This document shows positions 1 through 11,959 of a DNA stretch of 64,000 bases, piece after piece (within the stretch, counting starts at the first letter, position 1; every line of letters starts with the position of its first letter). This stretch comes from Diphasiastrum complanatum (lineage: Eukaryota; Streptophyta; Lycopodiopsida; Lycopodiales; Lycopodiaceae). The notes under the pieces were generated by a model. It worked only from the letters and a program-made list of their open reading frames with translations, searched no databases and was not told where the DNA came from. The stretch is from the NCBI GenBank assembly GCA_029204225.1, contig CM055100.1, positions 16,076,864 through 16,140,863 on the forward strand, read 5' to 3'. A program made the translations under genes and the position numbers.

Positions 1-135
1 TTTCTCCTTTCGAGCAATACACTTCATTGATATGAGATGGATTACCAACTATTGTCTGCATACCATGGTTTAACATGTCTTTTTTTTTTTTAAAAGATGA
101 AATGGTCGTGGGATTGGAAACTTTTTAATATTTAC

Positions 136-411
136 CTGTGCAAATGCCTCATTTATCATCTTAAACATTGTTGCATATGCTTCGCTACTGATGCTAGAAA
201 AGTCACATGCCCCCTGAAACAATGTAGTGTCTAATATTTTTCCAACTTCATCCATAATGCTATCAATAACTGAAGCCTTAATCTTTTTCATTTTGTTATT
301 ATTTAACATTGATTTCATAGATTTAGAAGTCAAGATAGAGCCTAGTGAGTTTCCAATTGAAATCTCATCGGCCAAATGGTCTTCAACAACAAATGCTGAT
401 TTGCATTGCAA
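136..411 (-). CDS. probable internal exon of an unrecognised plant gene
   Basis: On the minus strand an open frame of about 90 codons runs from an acidic stretch (FVVEDHLADEIS) through a basic, Asn/Lys-rich stretch to NEAFAQ. It ends at 136 with a consensus splice donor (CAG then GTAAAT), and beyond that the frame soon becomes low-complexity. The high-coordinate boundary is uncertain because no acceptor in phase with the next exon could be found. It lies just downstream of the coiled-coil exon at 581-1242 and is probably from the same gene. I do not recognise the family. The strong donor argues for a real exon; absence of a clean acceptor leaves open that it is a decayed copy. Confidence 0.35.
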
Positions 412-580
412 ACATAATGTTCATGAAAATGTCAATAGAAATTAGGACACTCATAGTATTCACAGTAGTATATAATAAGCAAATCAACAAAAAATTGAAA
501 TGAATAAATAGCAAAATTAGTGATTATGAATAAATCAAAAAGTTCAAGAAATTTTCAGTACCAAATAAGCTATAACTTAC

Positions 581-1242
581 TTGAATGCACGGATTCGTCT
601 TTTTCTATGACCTCCTCTGGATGATAGATCACATATATCCTTGTTTACCAGTCTTTTCCTCTTGTTGCTTTGGACCTTTCTGTTGAGCACATCCATATCT
701 TTAACAAGAGACAAATATGAGATACGCATGGATTGAAATGCAATTTTTATCTTATCATTACTAGTTGTATAATGATGCAAAGAAAATTTCAACCTGTGGA
801 TCTCCTCCTTGAGCATCTCATTTTCATCCAAACAACTTTTCATCTTTGTAGATTTTTCTTCGCACTCCTTTGATATTCTCCTTGATTCCTCTTCCAAATA
901 ATGTAATCTTTGCACTGAATGTGCATTCCCATAGAGCATCAAATTCTCACAGTAGCCCAAAAGGCCATTTTTACCATGACACATATAGACTATTAACTGA
1001 CTCACTGAATGAAAATCTGGATGTTGCAATGAACATGGATCAATAAGATACAATGTTCCTGATGACCATAAATCTACATGTTTTAGCTTTTTCTCCCTGT
1101 ATCGGACCATATCAGAAGTTGACAATTTGGGTTGCTTTGAATTTCTCATCCAAAGCGAAGCATATTCTGGTGACAGATCCACATGAAGATGATAAAGCTT
1201 TGTCATCAGTACAATAGTATAGTAACACAATGACAATAACAA
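581..1242 (-). CDS. exon of an unrecognised coiled-coil protein
   Basis: A minus-strand open frame of about 220 codons. The first part holds YASLWMRNSKQPKLSTSD and DLWSSGTLYLIDPCSLQHP. The middle (about residues 110-190) is a Glu/Lys/Leu-rich probable coiled coil (LEEESRRISKECEEK, MLKEEIHRLKF). The end is strongly basic (SNKRKR, GGHRKRRIRAF), like a nuclear localisation signal. It stops at a perfect splice donor (CAA then GTAAGT) at 581/580, so the TAA at 577 is probably intronic. The true start is unsure: the first codons fall inside a segment also found at 47.8 kb. The donor phase (two bases left over) does not match the exon at 136-411, so a small exon is missing or the gene is decayed. 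Function unknown; a nuclear or chromatin protein is only a guess from the basic tail. Confidence 0.4.
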
Positions 1243-1305
1243 AGCTGGAGATGGCGCTAACGACTCTGTTGGAGATAGAGATGGCGTAGGCTTTTTTCAG
1301 AAATG
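1198..1305 (-). repeat. segment shared in opposite orientation with 47806-47942
   Basis: Reverse-complemented, this stretch reads almost the same as 47806-47942, including CGCCATCTCTATCTCC, TTTGTTATTGTCATTGTGTT and CTGATGACAAAG. The other copy is longer through small insertions. Both copies lie immediately 5' of a coding frame (coiled-coil exon here, copia gag there). Confidence 0.75.
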
Positions 1306-1565
1306 TCACTCCTAATTCAAATTTTTGAGTGTTCCCAACTATTGGGAGGGAATATTTCAGCATTTTGAAAAAATATATTTTAACTAAGGTTAAACACCAG
1401 TGAAGTTTAATGTGACTAAACTAAGGTGCATTCATGTACATGGAAAGTAGTGCGGGCAGATGCGTAAAGAAGTTAGAAAATGATATTATAATTACTTTAT
1501 AGTTATTTTTCTCTCTCCTACATGACATTTTTTATAGGGCCCTCTTTGGGCCCATATTTTCTCTA

Positions 1566-3787
1566 ATGGAGGATGTCACAATCCAATTACCCCAAGATCA
1601 ATGTGAGCCAAATGGTAATTTTTGTCCAAAAGTGAAAGGCAAGGCCCCCCTCGAATATCCGGATGTCCCTGCATACTTTAAGGACTATACGATTGAGGAC
1701 GTCACAATTCAATTACCCCAAGCTCAACATGAGCCAAATGGTAATTCGTCCTACAAAGACCCTATGTGAACTATCACCCTTTCTTTGAGTGAGCCAAACG
1801 AAACCAACGAATATATTGTCCACGTCAGGGCTCATCTCAATCGCAAACAACGCAGACGGCTTGAAAAGCTCCTGCAAAAATATAGACATGTCTTTGTGTT
1901 AACCTATAAAGACATGAAAGGCGTCTCATCCTTAGTAGTTGTGCATCATATTCCACTTAAATTGGGTGTGAGGCCAACTGCTAGTCATCCATACAGATGC
2001 AATCCAATCTATAAGGCCAAGATCAAAGAAGAATCACAATGCCTCTTAGATGCGGAATTTATCTATGAAATCGAGCATACTGAGTGGATCTCCCCAATTG
2101 TCATCGTTCCCAAGAAAAATGAAAAACTCCGAATCTGTGTCAACTTTAAGAAACTTAACGCCGTCACCAAACGTGATTATTTTCCATTACCTTTCGGAGA
2201 ATCCATCTTAGAAAATCTAGTAGGAGATGAGGCTTACTCCTTCTTAGATGGCTTTAGTGGATACAATATGATCCAAATTGCTAAAGAAGATCAACATAAC
2301 TTTCACTTTTGCCACAGAATGGGGAACCTTCTGTTGGAAAGTTATGCCTTTCGGTCTCTGCAATGCCCCTAACACCTTCCAACATGTTCTGCAAGCTGTC
2401 TTTTCTCAGCAGATGGGTGATACCCTAGAGGATTACTTGGACGATTTAGGTGCACATTCAGAAAAAATACGCCATCTGTTTGTGCTCAAATTTATTCTAT
2501 CCAATATCAACGCTTCAGCATCTCCCTTAATTCTGAAAAATGCTAGATTTGGATAACACATGGTATTGTGTTAGGACATATTATTTCTCAAAATGGCATT
2601 GCCACTTACCCCCAAAAAGATCCTTATCATTCAAAATCTACCAAAATCGTGTACGATACGAGAAGTTTACTCTTTCCTTGGCCACGCCAACTACTATTGG
2701 TGCTTTATTTTGGATTTCGTCAACAAAGCACACTTAATCTACAAAGTAGTTGTAGTTCCCAAATGGGCGGATGAACAACGCATCACATTCAATCAACTCA
2801 AAGAAGCCCTTACCAATGCACCTATCCTTCGGGCTCCTGATTATTCTAAAGAATTTCATGTGCATATCGATGCATCCAAGTATGCCATTGGAGCAGTGCT
2901 CACCAACCAGGAGAATTCAAAAAGGACTACCCAATCCATTTTCTTAGTCGACAATTGATACTGCTGAAGTCAATTATACCACTACAAAACGTGAAGCCTT
3001 GGCAATGGTATATGCGGTTCAGAAGTTTCGCCATTATCTTCTGGAAATATTTTTTGCATTCTTCACCGATCATCAAGCACTATTATGTCTCATCAACAAG
3101 ACTTGCACCACAGGCCGTATTACTAGATGGATCCTATTACTGCGAGAATTTGAGTTTAGGATCATGGTTTGTAAGGGAGTTCAACATTTTCTAGTAGATC
3201 ATTTGTCCCGAATCCCTAACCTTCCCACCCCTGATCAAGACGTCAACGATGATTTACCAAATGCCATCCTTTTCCAAGTTGACTCTACATCTGTATGGGC
3301 TAAGGAAATCACAGAGTATTTAACTTCAGGGCAAATGGATCCTTCTTTATCTAAACCTAAAGAAGGTACATTGGTCCTCAAAACCAACCTTTATATGTTA
3401 ATTGCAGGCCAACTGTACAAGCAAGCGTTAGATGGAATCATCCGACGTTGTCTGAAAATACCTTCTGTAATTTCTCTCACTAATGAAGGTATTGGTGCTG
3501 GCCATTTCTCTTCTAAAATGACTGCTAAGAAAATCCTTTTGGCTGGTTTTTGGTGGCCAACACTCTTCAAGGATACGCACAATTACACAAAGGCATGCGA
3601 TGTCTGTCAACGCACAAAACGCTTTCAAAAGACCGACTACATGCCTTTACATCCTGTAACCATTGATCAAGATTTCCAAAAATGGGGGATTGATTATGTC
3701 GGACCCATTAGTCCCACTGCTCGACACATGCAATCTCGTTACCCTCTTTGTTTGAGTGCTACTTCTCAAGGAATGATCCAAATTTGA
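1566..3787 (+). pseudogene. Ty3/gypsy pol remnant (RT, RNase H, integrase N-terminus)
   Basis: Translated segments follow the gypsy order. A leader contains two in-frame copies of a 'DVTIQLPQ...EPNGN' unit (1569 and 1695, 126 bp apart). Reverse transcriptase follows at about 1785-2560: ISPIVIVPKKNEKLRICV, SFLDGFSGYNMIQIA, VMPFGLCNAPNTFQ and the catalytic YLDD at about 2435. RNase H is at about 2860-3200 (HVHIDASKYAIGAVLT, FFTDHQALL). The integrase zinc-binding region is at about 3490-3620 (GHFSSKMTAKK, GFWWPTLF, CDVCQRTKR), then the start of the core (WGIDYVGPIS). The reading frame changes near 2340, 2540 and 2950, and the sequence breaks off at about 3787 before the catalytic DDE residues. 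This is a dead fragment of a retrotransposon that copied RNA to DNA and integrated it. Family assignment is firm; lineage within gypsy is not determined. Confidence 0.9.
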
Positions 3788-4277
3788 TGCTCTATAGCTT
3801 GTTGGATAGGTATTGAAGAGTTGATTGTGTTGCTTGAGTTTCTAAATCAATTTGATTTGTTTTTAGAAGAGTTTTAGGCAATCAAACACATAGGGAGAGT
3901 ACTCATCTCGTGTGATATGCCAAATTGAGCACACATTAGTTCTTTTCACCAGTATTTTCAATTTTCATTATCAATCAAGTAGAACTGGATAAAAGTGAGT
4001 TTTGTGAGATCTTAGACTTTTCATTTCACACAAAATATTGTGTTTGAGTTGAAAGTAAGTTCCTATATCAGTTTTTTGAAACTCATGGGAGAGATAGACT
4101 TCATACTTGCATGTGCTTCATTTCTATGATAGAAGCTAGATCCAAATTCAAGATAGATTGATTTTTTCAGTTGTGAGCTTAATCTCACATTCTGTTGCTA
4201 GATTTCATAGGTTGGATCAACAATATAAGTGCTAGATCCTAGGTTGAGATAGCAAGCAACATTTTTCAACTCCATCT
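3788..4277. other. non-coding stretch between gypsy and copia fragments
   Basis: No open frame of note. It lies directly upstream of a copia gag and may be that element's leader or truncated LTR, but I found no primer binding site or LTR terminus. Confidence 0.4.
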
Positions 4278-5200
4278 TTGTCATTACTAGAATTTCTCAA
4301 AGTGAATATGTCTTCATCTGGTTCACATTTCTTGGAGCATAGTGAGAGATTAACATCTTTCAATTATGCAATGTGGAAGATTAAAATGGAATCATTATTG
4401 ATTCTACATGATGTAATGGACATTGTAAGTGGAGTTGAAGAAGAACCTGCAGCACCTAATGAAGCTGCAACATTCAATAAAAGAACCAGAATTGCTCTTC
4501 ATTTCATCAAAATGAATGTCACAAATGAAGTGTTAAGAGAGATCAGTACATGCACCACTACCAAGGAGGCTTGGGACACTCTCAAAACAATCTATGAAAT
4601 TAAGAATACTTCTAGATTGCTTATACTTATAAATTAAATCTTTCTAAGTTATCAGAGAGTAGATGAGAGTGCTTTATCTTATGTAATGAGAGTAAAGGAT
4701 CTTCATCAAGAGTTAGCTGGTATTGGTGATGCTCTTAAGAACACTAAATTTGTTCAAGTAGTCCTTAATGGACTTAGATATGAGTATGACAATATTGTGC
4801 AGACTTATGCTGTCAGGGAGGAACTTCCATCCTTGGAGACTCTTCAAGGTGTTCTCATTGTTGAAGAAAGTAGGCAAGAGAACAAGATGTTGAGGATTAA
4901 CAGACTTTCATTGAAAGATGGTGGAGATGACAAAGCACTCTTCACCAAGGACAAGTCAAGAGGCAAGGGCAAAGGTCAACAACACTTCAAGAAGGACAAA
5001 GCCAAAGAAGGTAGTGAGGATCAACCCTCACAAGTTGCAACATTACTGGCAAGAAGAAGCTATCAAAGATCAAATGTTTCTTTTGTGGCAAGAAGGGCCA
5101 CTATGCATCAAACTATTTCAAGAAGAAGAACCAATCCAAGCAAGCTAGCCTTACTAATGAGGAAGAGTGTTCTGACGGTCCCATGATGCAACAGACCCCC
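4278..5200 (+). pseudogene. Ty1/copia gag fragment with broken zinc knuckle
   Basis: The frame at 4278-4637 begins with a copia gag N-terminus (ERLTSFNYAMWKIKMESLL, then a D/E-rich turn and IALHFIKMNV...EAWDTLK). A frameshift near 4637 moves the reading to 4686-5040 (LHQELAGIGDALKN, VVLNGLRYEYDNIVQTYA, LPSLETLQGVLIVEESRQE). A second shift exposes the nucleocapsid knuckle at about 5070-5130, CFFCGKKGHYASNY, where the last Cys of CX2CX4HX4C is Tyr. Gag forms the virus-like particle and the knuckle binds element RNA. Similarity to the gag at 47.9-48.7 kb suggests the same family. The remainder of pol is absent. Confidence 0.85.
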
Positions 5201-5229
5201 AAGCCAAATTGAGGTATAACAGTACTTCA

Positions 5230-5640
5230 AAGGCCAAATCCAGGGAATCCAAGCCCAAACAGGCCTTCAGTCCAACAAGAGCCAGCGCTTAAGGTATCAA
5301 GGCCTTCCTCTCAAGCGGTACTATTGACTGCTGAAGAAAGTCTTCAAGTGCAAGCTTATCATGAACACTTGGATAGACTAAGCAACCAACCATGTCCTAT
5401 CTGTGCAGTACCAAATGAGTGATCGCACGACAATGCCATTGGGAGCAGTTGTGCTAGTCTATGAGGAACAATCTCAACCAGTCTTATCTTGGGATCCTCT
5501 GATAGATGGTGTCGACTACCCATTTGTCGATGAACAAGGTTATTAGGGATGGCCACCAGATCTTTATGGGTATTATTGAAAATCTGGCAAGCCCAAGTTC
5601 TTGTGATCAACAGCCAATAAAGCCTCAGGTTTTATATAAG
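5230..5640 (+). pseudogene. C-terminal piece of a gypsy-like gag, relative of 62.0-62.5 kb
   Basis: Two frames together read LLTAEESLQVQAYHEHLDRL, then PLGAVVLVYEEQSQP, LSWDPLIDGVDYPFVDEQGY, an in-frame stop, and a terminal DLYGYY followed by a stop. The same order (AEESRQVDVYFEYLDRQ, TLGPVAPIYENPLY, LSWDPPMTYLHYPIVNEQGY, DPYGYY, stop) is encoded on the minus strand near 62091-62400. Nucleotide similarity continues past the stop (GGGTATTATTGAAAAT, then CCAATAAAGCCTC). This is therefore the tail of the same kind of gene, truncated upstream and frameshifted. It abuts the copia gag fragment. Confidence 0.7.
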
Positions 5641-8188
5641 TGATCACTTATCCAGAGGGAAAGAAGAATTACCTTTCTTACTATGTACTTTCAAAGCACA
5701 CAAAAATGCGTTCAAATGGATTACAAATGCACATGACTGCTACTTTTCAAAGGTGGCCACGTTTATTTCTGGAGCTCTCAGTATACTGATTCCTCTCCTT
5801 ATGGAGAGAGCAGGCCTTAAGGCAACTTCATACGGAGTATCCTAAATGTGGATACTAACCTATTCTGGCAGTGTGGCTCATCCACTGAATTTTATCTTAA
5901 TGTGTACAAAATCACTTCGATGTGGTCCATTGACATTGCAAAATGCTATGAAAGTATTCCTCTTAATGGTCCGAATGGGCTAAAAATAATACTACGAAAA
6001 ATGATAAGGTATGCATTCAAGTCTCCTCACACGTGCAAAATTAGTGACATGACCATTTTAAAGTTGGGTCCAGGTTCACTTAGTCACTTGTACACACAAA
6101 ACTTCATTTTTAGCTTTACTTGGCAGTTTTGGCCAATATGACTAGTTTAGGTCAAGTTTTGGATTTTCTAGGCCAAATGACTCTAGACAGAGGAGAGAGA
6201 GTCATCACTTTCAGCTATAAATAACAAGTAGGTCGTGGAGAATGTAGAACCTAAGTGGCATTCTGCTTTTGGAAGGCTTGCGGTCAATACTTCTCATATT
6301 TGGTTCTCTTCTACTGTGGGTACTTGATGCATGCTTTTTCTATCTCTATTGGAGAGAGGTAATAAATGGTTTGTTGCTATTGTACAGCCTGTTTACAGAG
6401 ATTAGGATCAGATTTCTTCATGTGTTGAATAGCTTTTGATTCTATCTTGTTATATTATGTTGATCTTGATCAAACTAGCAATTTCATGTGTAGAATTGTC
6501 TACAAATTTGACATTTGATTTTGTGCAACTACTATTGTGCCTAGATCCACATTTAGGATTATGATTAGATCCTAAATCCTAAATTCTCTCTCTCACTCAC
6601 TCACACACACACACACACAATGAACATCATTCAATTAGGGCCCAAGGCATGGTTAATCAACCTCAAAGGACAAGCAACAACAATAGTCCCAAAAGTCAGA
6701 TTTAAACTTTTGTAGTTAACAACAAGCTCCAAAGGCAACTTTCAAATTTCATCCAACAACCCAAATGGGCAAAAGATATACTCACATGTGCATATGGGGA
6801 TTTGAACCCAAGTGGATAAAGTCATACGTAAAGCTTGTATCCAACAAGCTACAAATCATTACATTATAACCAATTGTTCTTTTTAGATACCAATTGCTAT
6901 TTGGTCCTTATTGATCTACTTCAAAATGATTATTAAATATTTTCTACATGAAGTGTTATTACATATTTCACTAGAGCACATTCTCTTCTTCCCATTGCTT
7001 CCACATTTTTAGTGCTTAGACTAAGGAAGTAGTTTTTCATTTTCTTAGTCCATTTTCTTCCTAAGTTCTAACAACTATGCTAAGAAAGGTCTTCGCCTTT
7101 ATAGTACAAATGAGGTGAGATAGAATAATGTATTTTACCTCATGTCTTGATTGACTTTTATGTACTCATTAGGTAGGTAGCATGGATGTGGCATTTGATT
7201 GAACGTCCAAACAATAATATTCTTGCCAAGTTTACAAGCAAGTAATTCTTTGATTCTAAGGAGCATTATTGTCACATGTCTTGATGTACACATCTTGATT
7301 ACATGGAGAGATGGCTATTGACATCCCTTGGCCTTGAATGGAAGTGTTGGACTTTTGACTTTTATTTTATGAAGTAATTGCAAGCATCTAATTTGGAGTT
7401 AGGCAACATTCAACACTATTTTCTTCTCATATATGATTCTCTTGCAGGCACCTCTTGCATCAATCTTCATTAAAAAGTAATAAAAGAGAAAATTTATGAG
7501 CATTTGAGCTACTCTATATTAATAAGGTTATCAACGTTCACAAATGTGGCCAAGCCAAGTCCCCTAAAGCTTGGAGCACAAGGCTCAAGATGTCACCACA
7601 TAGCAATCAGGGTTTAAGTTGCGGCTTCCTAGCCACAATAAACAACTCTACCCTAATCACCACGCTACCAAGGACGTAAGTGATAAAGCTCAACATTTGA
7701 AAGTATTTATGCAAGAAAGGAGAAGTCTGAAAGACATGAATTTCATGTACAAATTTTAAAAGTGTTCATGCCTTTTATGTGTAGATGATTAGGTCGATTC
7801 AATCAATTGGCAATGTGGAGTAAGCAATATATAAAACAAAGTTGTTAGGATAAGTATTTGATACTAAATGTCGTAGTTTAACATATCAAAGTACTGACTT
7901 TGGCTTATTGTACTTTGTACAAGCAACATTAGATTTTTGACATTGATATTAGGATCGTATCAGTTTTGTCGACGATATGTTAAATCTCAACTTTTGTGAC
8001 CCTGTGAGATTTTTTCATGTATTTATGCAGTTTTCTCTTGTTAAAAAATTCTTGTTCATTTCTACCGACTATCCTTCGAATTAATTTAAATAAGACTCGA
8101 ATTTTAAAATCTTGTTTGTCTGTCTTTCAAAGGCTCTTTAACTGTTGAGAATTATTTAGATTGGACAGAGGAAGAGCTCCACTTTGAG
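5641..8188. other. intergenic, no gene recognised
   Basis: No open frame resembles a protein family. A TATA-like CTATAAATAA at about 6214 and a short CT/CA tract at about 6588-6619 are visible. The part up to about 6600 could be an LTR or untranslated region of the preceding gag element, but no termini were found. Confidence 0.4.
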
Positions 8189-8446
8189 TTGTTACACTAT
8201 AAAAATGCCAATCAACATTTTTGGTTCAGTATTTTCACTAATCCAGCATCTCCATTGAGTCTACAGTTTGGATTGATTGGTCAATGTCATAATTTTTACG
8301 AACCAATGTCTTTCAGTATTTTTGGGTCTATGCCAGTAGGCATTTTTCGATCTGTGCCGAACTTCGTGTATTTTTGCAGACTATGCCAAACTCCATGTAT
8401 TTTTGCAAAAAGAAATCCTAATCGTGCCAAATTTTGTGTATTTTAA
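8189..8446 (+). repeat. degenerate tandem repeat of about 30 bp (8325-8446 core)
   Basis: Units of the form 'TGCCAAACTTCGTGTATTTTTGC' recur four times with divergence between about 8325 and 8446, which keeps an 85-codon frame open by chance. I see no protein family in it. Confidence 0.45.
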
Positions 8447-11114
8447 TAGATTCTTTAGAACCACTTGAGTTTTTCTGCAAAATTGACAAATTTATCTAGA
8501 AACCGTTCAAAATAAAAAAGAACCTTCGTAGGGATAAAATATTGGAGGAGAACTTTTGTAGAGACCTATGTGAGCTAATCACAATGTGAGCCAGACTTGC
8601 AAAGGTTGAAAACAAGTCTCTATTGAAATTTGAAGGATTTTTGCTTGATATGTTCTTATTGTGTGAATTAGCCTTAGCCTTCTCATGGCTTCAAAATTGA
8701 GCAAGAATTCTTGTAGACCTTTGAGAAAGCCTAGTTTTGCATTTTCGAAGTGTCTCTTTCAAGATATTAATAATTTGCTAAGAGCCAACCTTCACACTTC
8801 AAACTGGAGCTTCCATTCATTAGGGTGGTCATGCTTGCAAGTCAGTGAAGTCTAGTTGAAAAGAATTAGCAAGTTATTATCTATGATGGAATTTTGACAC
8901 TCCTCACTTCTTTTTCTGGTTAAAACTCAATATTATTTGATTTTTTTTTCTAATTCGCTGATTTTCAAGAGGATCTTAGCAATGTTCACTACCTCCCCCT
9001 CATTGCTCATTCATCACAAGTGAACACAAGTATTAAATTCAAGCAAAACCAAGTAAATCACTCTAAACTAACCATTATCTAACCCTACTCCACCAATCTA
9101 ACACTACTATGTCATAACCAAGATGTCTAAATGCATATTACCCATCAGACTCTTATTAAATTAATGTTATTAAATAAGAATATTATCGATTGCTCTCAAA
9201 CTTTGGTGCCAAAATTGTAGTTAGTTTCTTGGACTTCCTTCAAATCCTCTTTCTAGATTCACACAATGTTGGCTTTACAACATCCCAACTAGCTATGGCT
9301 CCAACTAATCCAAGCTATGGCTGCCTCCCAACTAGCATGAACTAAGGCTCAATCCAACTAGCATGGTTCAGGAAGCTAGAATGCCAAAGGTAGACAAGGT
9401 GGTGAGTATTGTGAGGGCAAGATCCACTCTTTCTTGCATAAACTCATCTTGTTGCTAACACAAATGAGAAAATACTATTAAGAAACCCTAGATTAGTCAC
9501 TATGGCTGCCCCCCAACTAGTGGCTAAGATTAAATCTCAAGATGAGACCCTAATCTTCCTTGAATCCCAACCCTTAATTTGAGGCATTCCCTTCCAAACT
9601 AAGGTGGATATCCTATACTCTCTCTTGAGGCTTACCCAACCAAGAGGAGGCAACTAACTCAATAATACATTCCATACAATAGTTTACAACCAAAGGGAAG
9701 ATCCACAATGGGGAGACACAAGAGAGATGGGAAGATCCAAAATGTAGAATTCCTCTACAAGTGTTCCCCTACAAATGAGCTCTCCACAATGACTTATACT
9801 TGGAGGCCCTTGTTTTACAAAGAACCGTCAAAAACTCGAAACCTGATAATTTAGTTAAGTTACAAGCCGTAGTAATTTAAGTATAGAACTAAGTCACTTA
9901 CAAAAGCTTCCATGGGACAAACTCCCAATGGACCATGTGACTTATGTATATAAGTTAGGTTCCATGGGACAGACACCTGATGGACCTAAGCTAGAGCTGC
10001 TTTAAGTTTATGACTTGAACTAACTTAAATTACTATGTGGCTAGAATATTCGCAGGGAATATCAGCCTACATTATCCCCTCCGTTAAGAACTTGGCGGTC
10101 CCACGCCAAGTGCAATGTTAAGACCCCGCTCCTTATGGTGTTGGAGGAGTCAAAGTCGGTGCAGCTTGTAGATGTGGAACTTTTTGTAAAGTGCTGCTTT
10201 GTAGGAGGTAAAGCTTTGAAAAACTACGAGCATCTCCAGAAGATTTGGATTGAATAAGGTTGGAATTGGCTCATTGATGACTTGCTTCCAATTGCTCATG
10301 CAAATGATTCAACATATGATGTACACGAGCTTAGTATTGTGAGACATGATGTGAATGTCGCACAAGGGGTTATCGAACGACAATGAGAGGAAGATGGAGT
10401 GGGTGTGATAGGGGGTGTTGTAATCTCAGAAGTGATGAAGGTGGATATATGGAAGTGGCTGGATGGATCAAAATTCCTTTGCTCATCACTGTCTTTTGAA
10501 GGCACTTTTGTCAGCAGAGATTTTTCATTTGACAATTCTTGCAACCGTTTGAATTCTTCACGGAGTCCGAGAGCCCTTCAAGTGGTCGCGAATGTATAGA
10601 AGTGTGTGTGGCCGTTTTTTGTTTTTTTCCCATTTGAATGATCAACAAGCTGTTAACTTGTCGATTTTTTTTTTATAATTTTTCTTAAACTTTATGGAGC
10701 TTAAGACATGGCTTATAATCATTGTTGACAATCTATAACGTCCTTGATTTTGTTGCTTCAAGCGCTGAACTATATCAGTGGTATATTGCGGATGTCATAG
10801 ATTTGTCTGCTTCACAAAGTACTGTAGTTGATAAACGAGAGCCAGTTCAGATTGATCCATCGGGGGGGAATGTGGACTTGAGACAAGGATGAGGGAAGTG
10901 AGATGAAGCTTCAAGATGTATTATATGGTGGAACATGAGGAAATGAATGGATAGAAAAAAGGAATGAGATGAGTCTTGTGTGATTTTCCATATCTGTCCA
11001 CTATAACTAATGATCTTTGTACAATTCTCCACAAAATCATCATTGCTCGTCTTTGAGAATAGTTTTCTCATTGAGGTTGTGTGCCCATAACTTGAATCTC
11101 TAATTGACGTGAGA
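8447..11114. other. intergenic, no gene recognised
   Basis: Only short open frames occur (for example 10296-10544 minus, Ser/Thr-rich), none recognisable. The stretch around 9240-10090 is rich in short repeated words such as CCAACTAGC and TTCCATGGGACA, suggesting decayed repeats. Confidence 0.4.
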
Positions 11115-11959
11115 TTCCTTCAATTTGCGTAGGAGCTTGGGAGACTATGTAAAAAATTTATATGAATCATTAACTCCTGAGCAAAAGACACAACTGCAAA
11201 GTATGCTTAGCCGAGATGAGGGTGGTCTCTCACAAGCGGCCGCGGATCCCGCCCCCACCGAAGAGTCATCCACAAATTCTTATTATGACGTGGATTCTCA
11301 AGGCAATATAATTGCCAATAGAATAGGGAGGGTGGTTTTGGACCGACTCTATTCTTTATGCCAATGCCATTTTGGCAACAAATTATTTAGTAAATGGTAC
11401 GAACAACCTTCCGCCAATAAATAACAGGTTATTGGTACCCTTCGTGATGAAATTTAACAAGAAGAGAAATTCGAGGAGAAGGAAATTCATAAGCATATGA
11501 GCTTATGGATTAGGCATCATCATGATATGGCACGACGAGCTTATAGGGACGGGCAATCCAAGCCCTCCTGGTGTTCAAGAAATGATTGGAACTGTGTAAA
11601 AGCAGATGAACGAACACTAGATAAATACAAGATTCAGAAAGATGTTGCGATCACTAGGATGCATGGGATAGACTATCCTAGGTTGGGCTCAAGCGGAAAG
11701 GCGAGATTGCAAGCAAGCATGGTAAGTGAACTTATACTACTCTTATAGTTTATCTTTGATTTTATATGCTTTTATTTTTTAATATGCATTATAACTAGCT
11801 GCTTCAACGTAGCCCTAAATTGATTTCAACTTAAATTGAATGCATGGACAGTTGGCGGACTATGGACGTCTGCCAACTAAGGAGGAGTACGAATTTGCTT
11901 TCAGGGAATCATACGACGCATTAGTCGACAAACTAAAGAGCGAGGGTCATCCTCCAAAT
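11115..11959 (+). pseudogene. spliced pseudogene, possibly from a plant transposase
   Basis: After an acceptor-like TTGCGTAG at about 11129, one frame continues to 11719 with only two stops, TAA at 11422-11424 and TAA near 11455. It reads LGDYVKNLYESLTPEQKTQL, WIRHHHDMARRAYRDGQSK and GSSGKARLQASM. It ends at a consensus donor (ATG, GTAAGT). An intron of about 130 bp ends at GGACAG (11850), and the same phase resumes with LADYGRLPTKEEYEFAFRES to SEGHPPN, followed by another consensus donor (AAT, GTAAGT) after 11959. Frame continuity across the intron shows a once-real gene. 'GRLPTKEE' after a basic/aromatic block is loosely like the Transposase_24 region of plant En/Spm elements, but I am not sure; other families are possible. 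Confidence 0.45.

Noticed and set aside
11236-11252. GCGGCCGCGGATCC, resembling a cloning polylinker (NotI, SacII, BamHI sites)
   Set aside because: It lies in frame inside the 11.1-kb pseudogene (SQAAADPAP), and no other vector sequence is near; probably chance.
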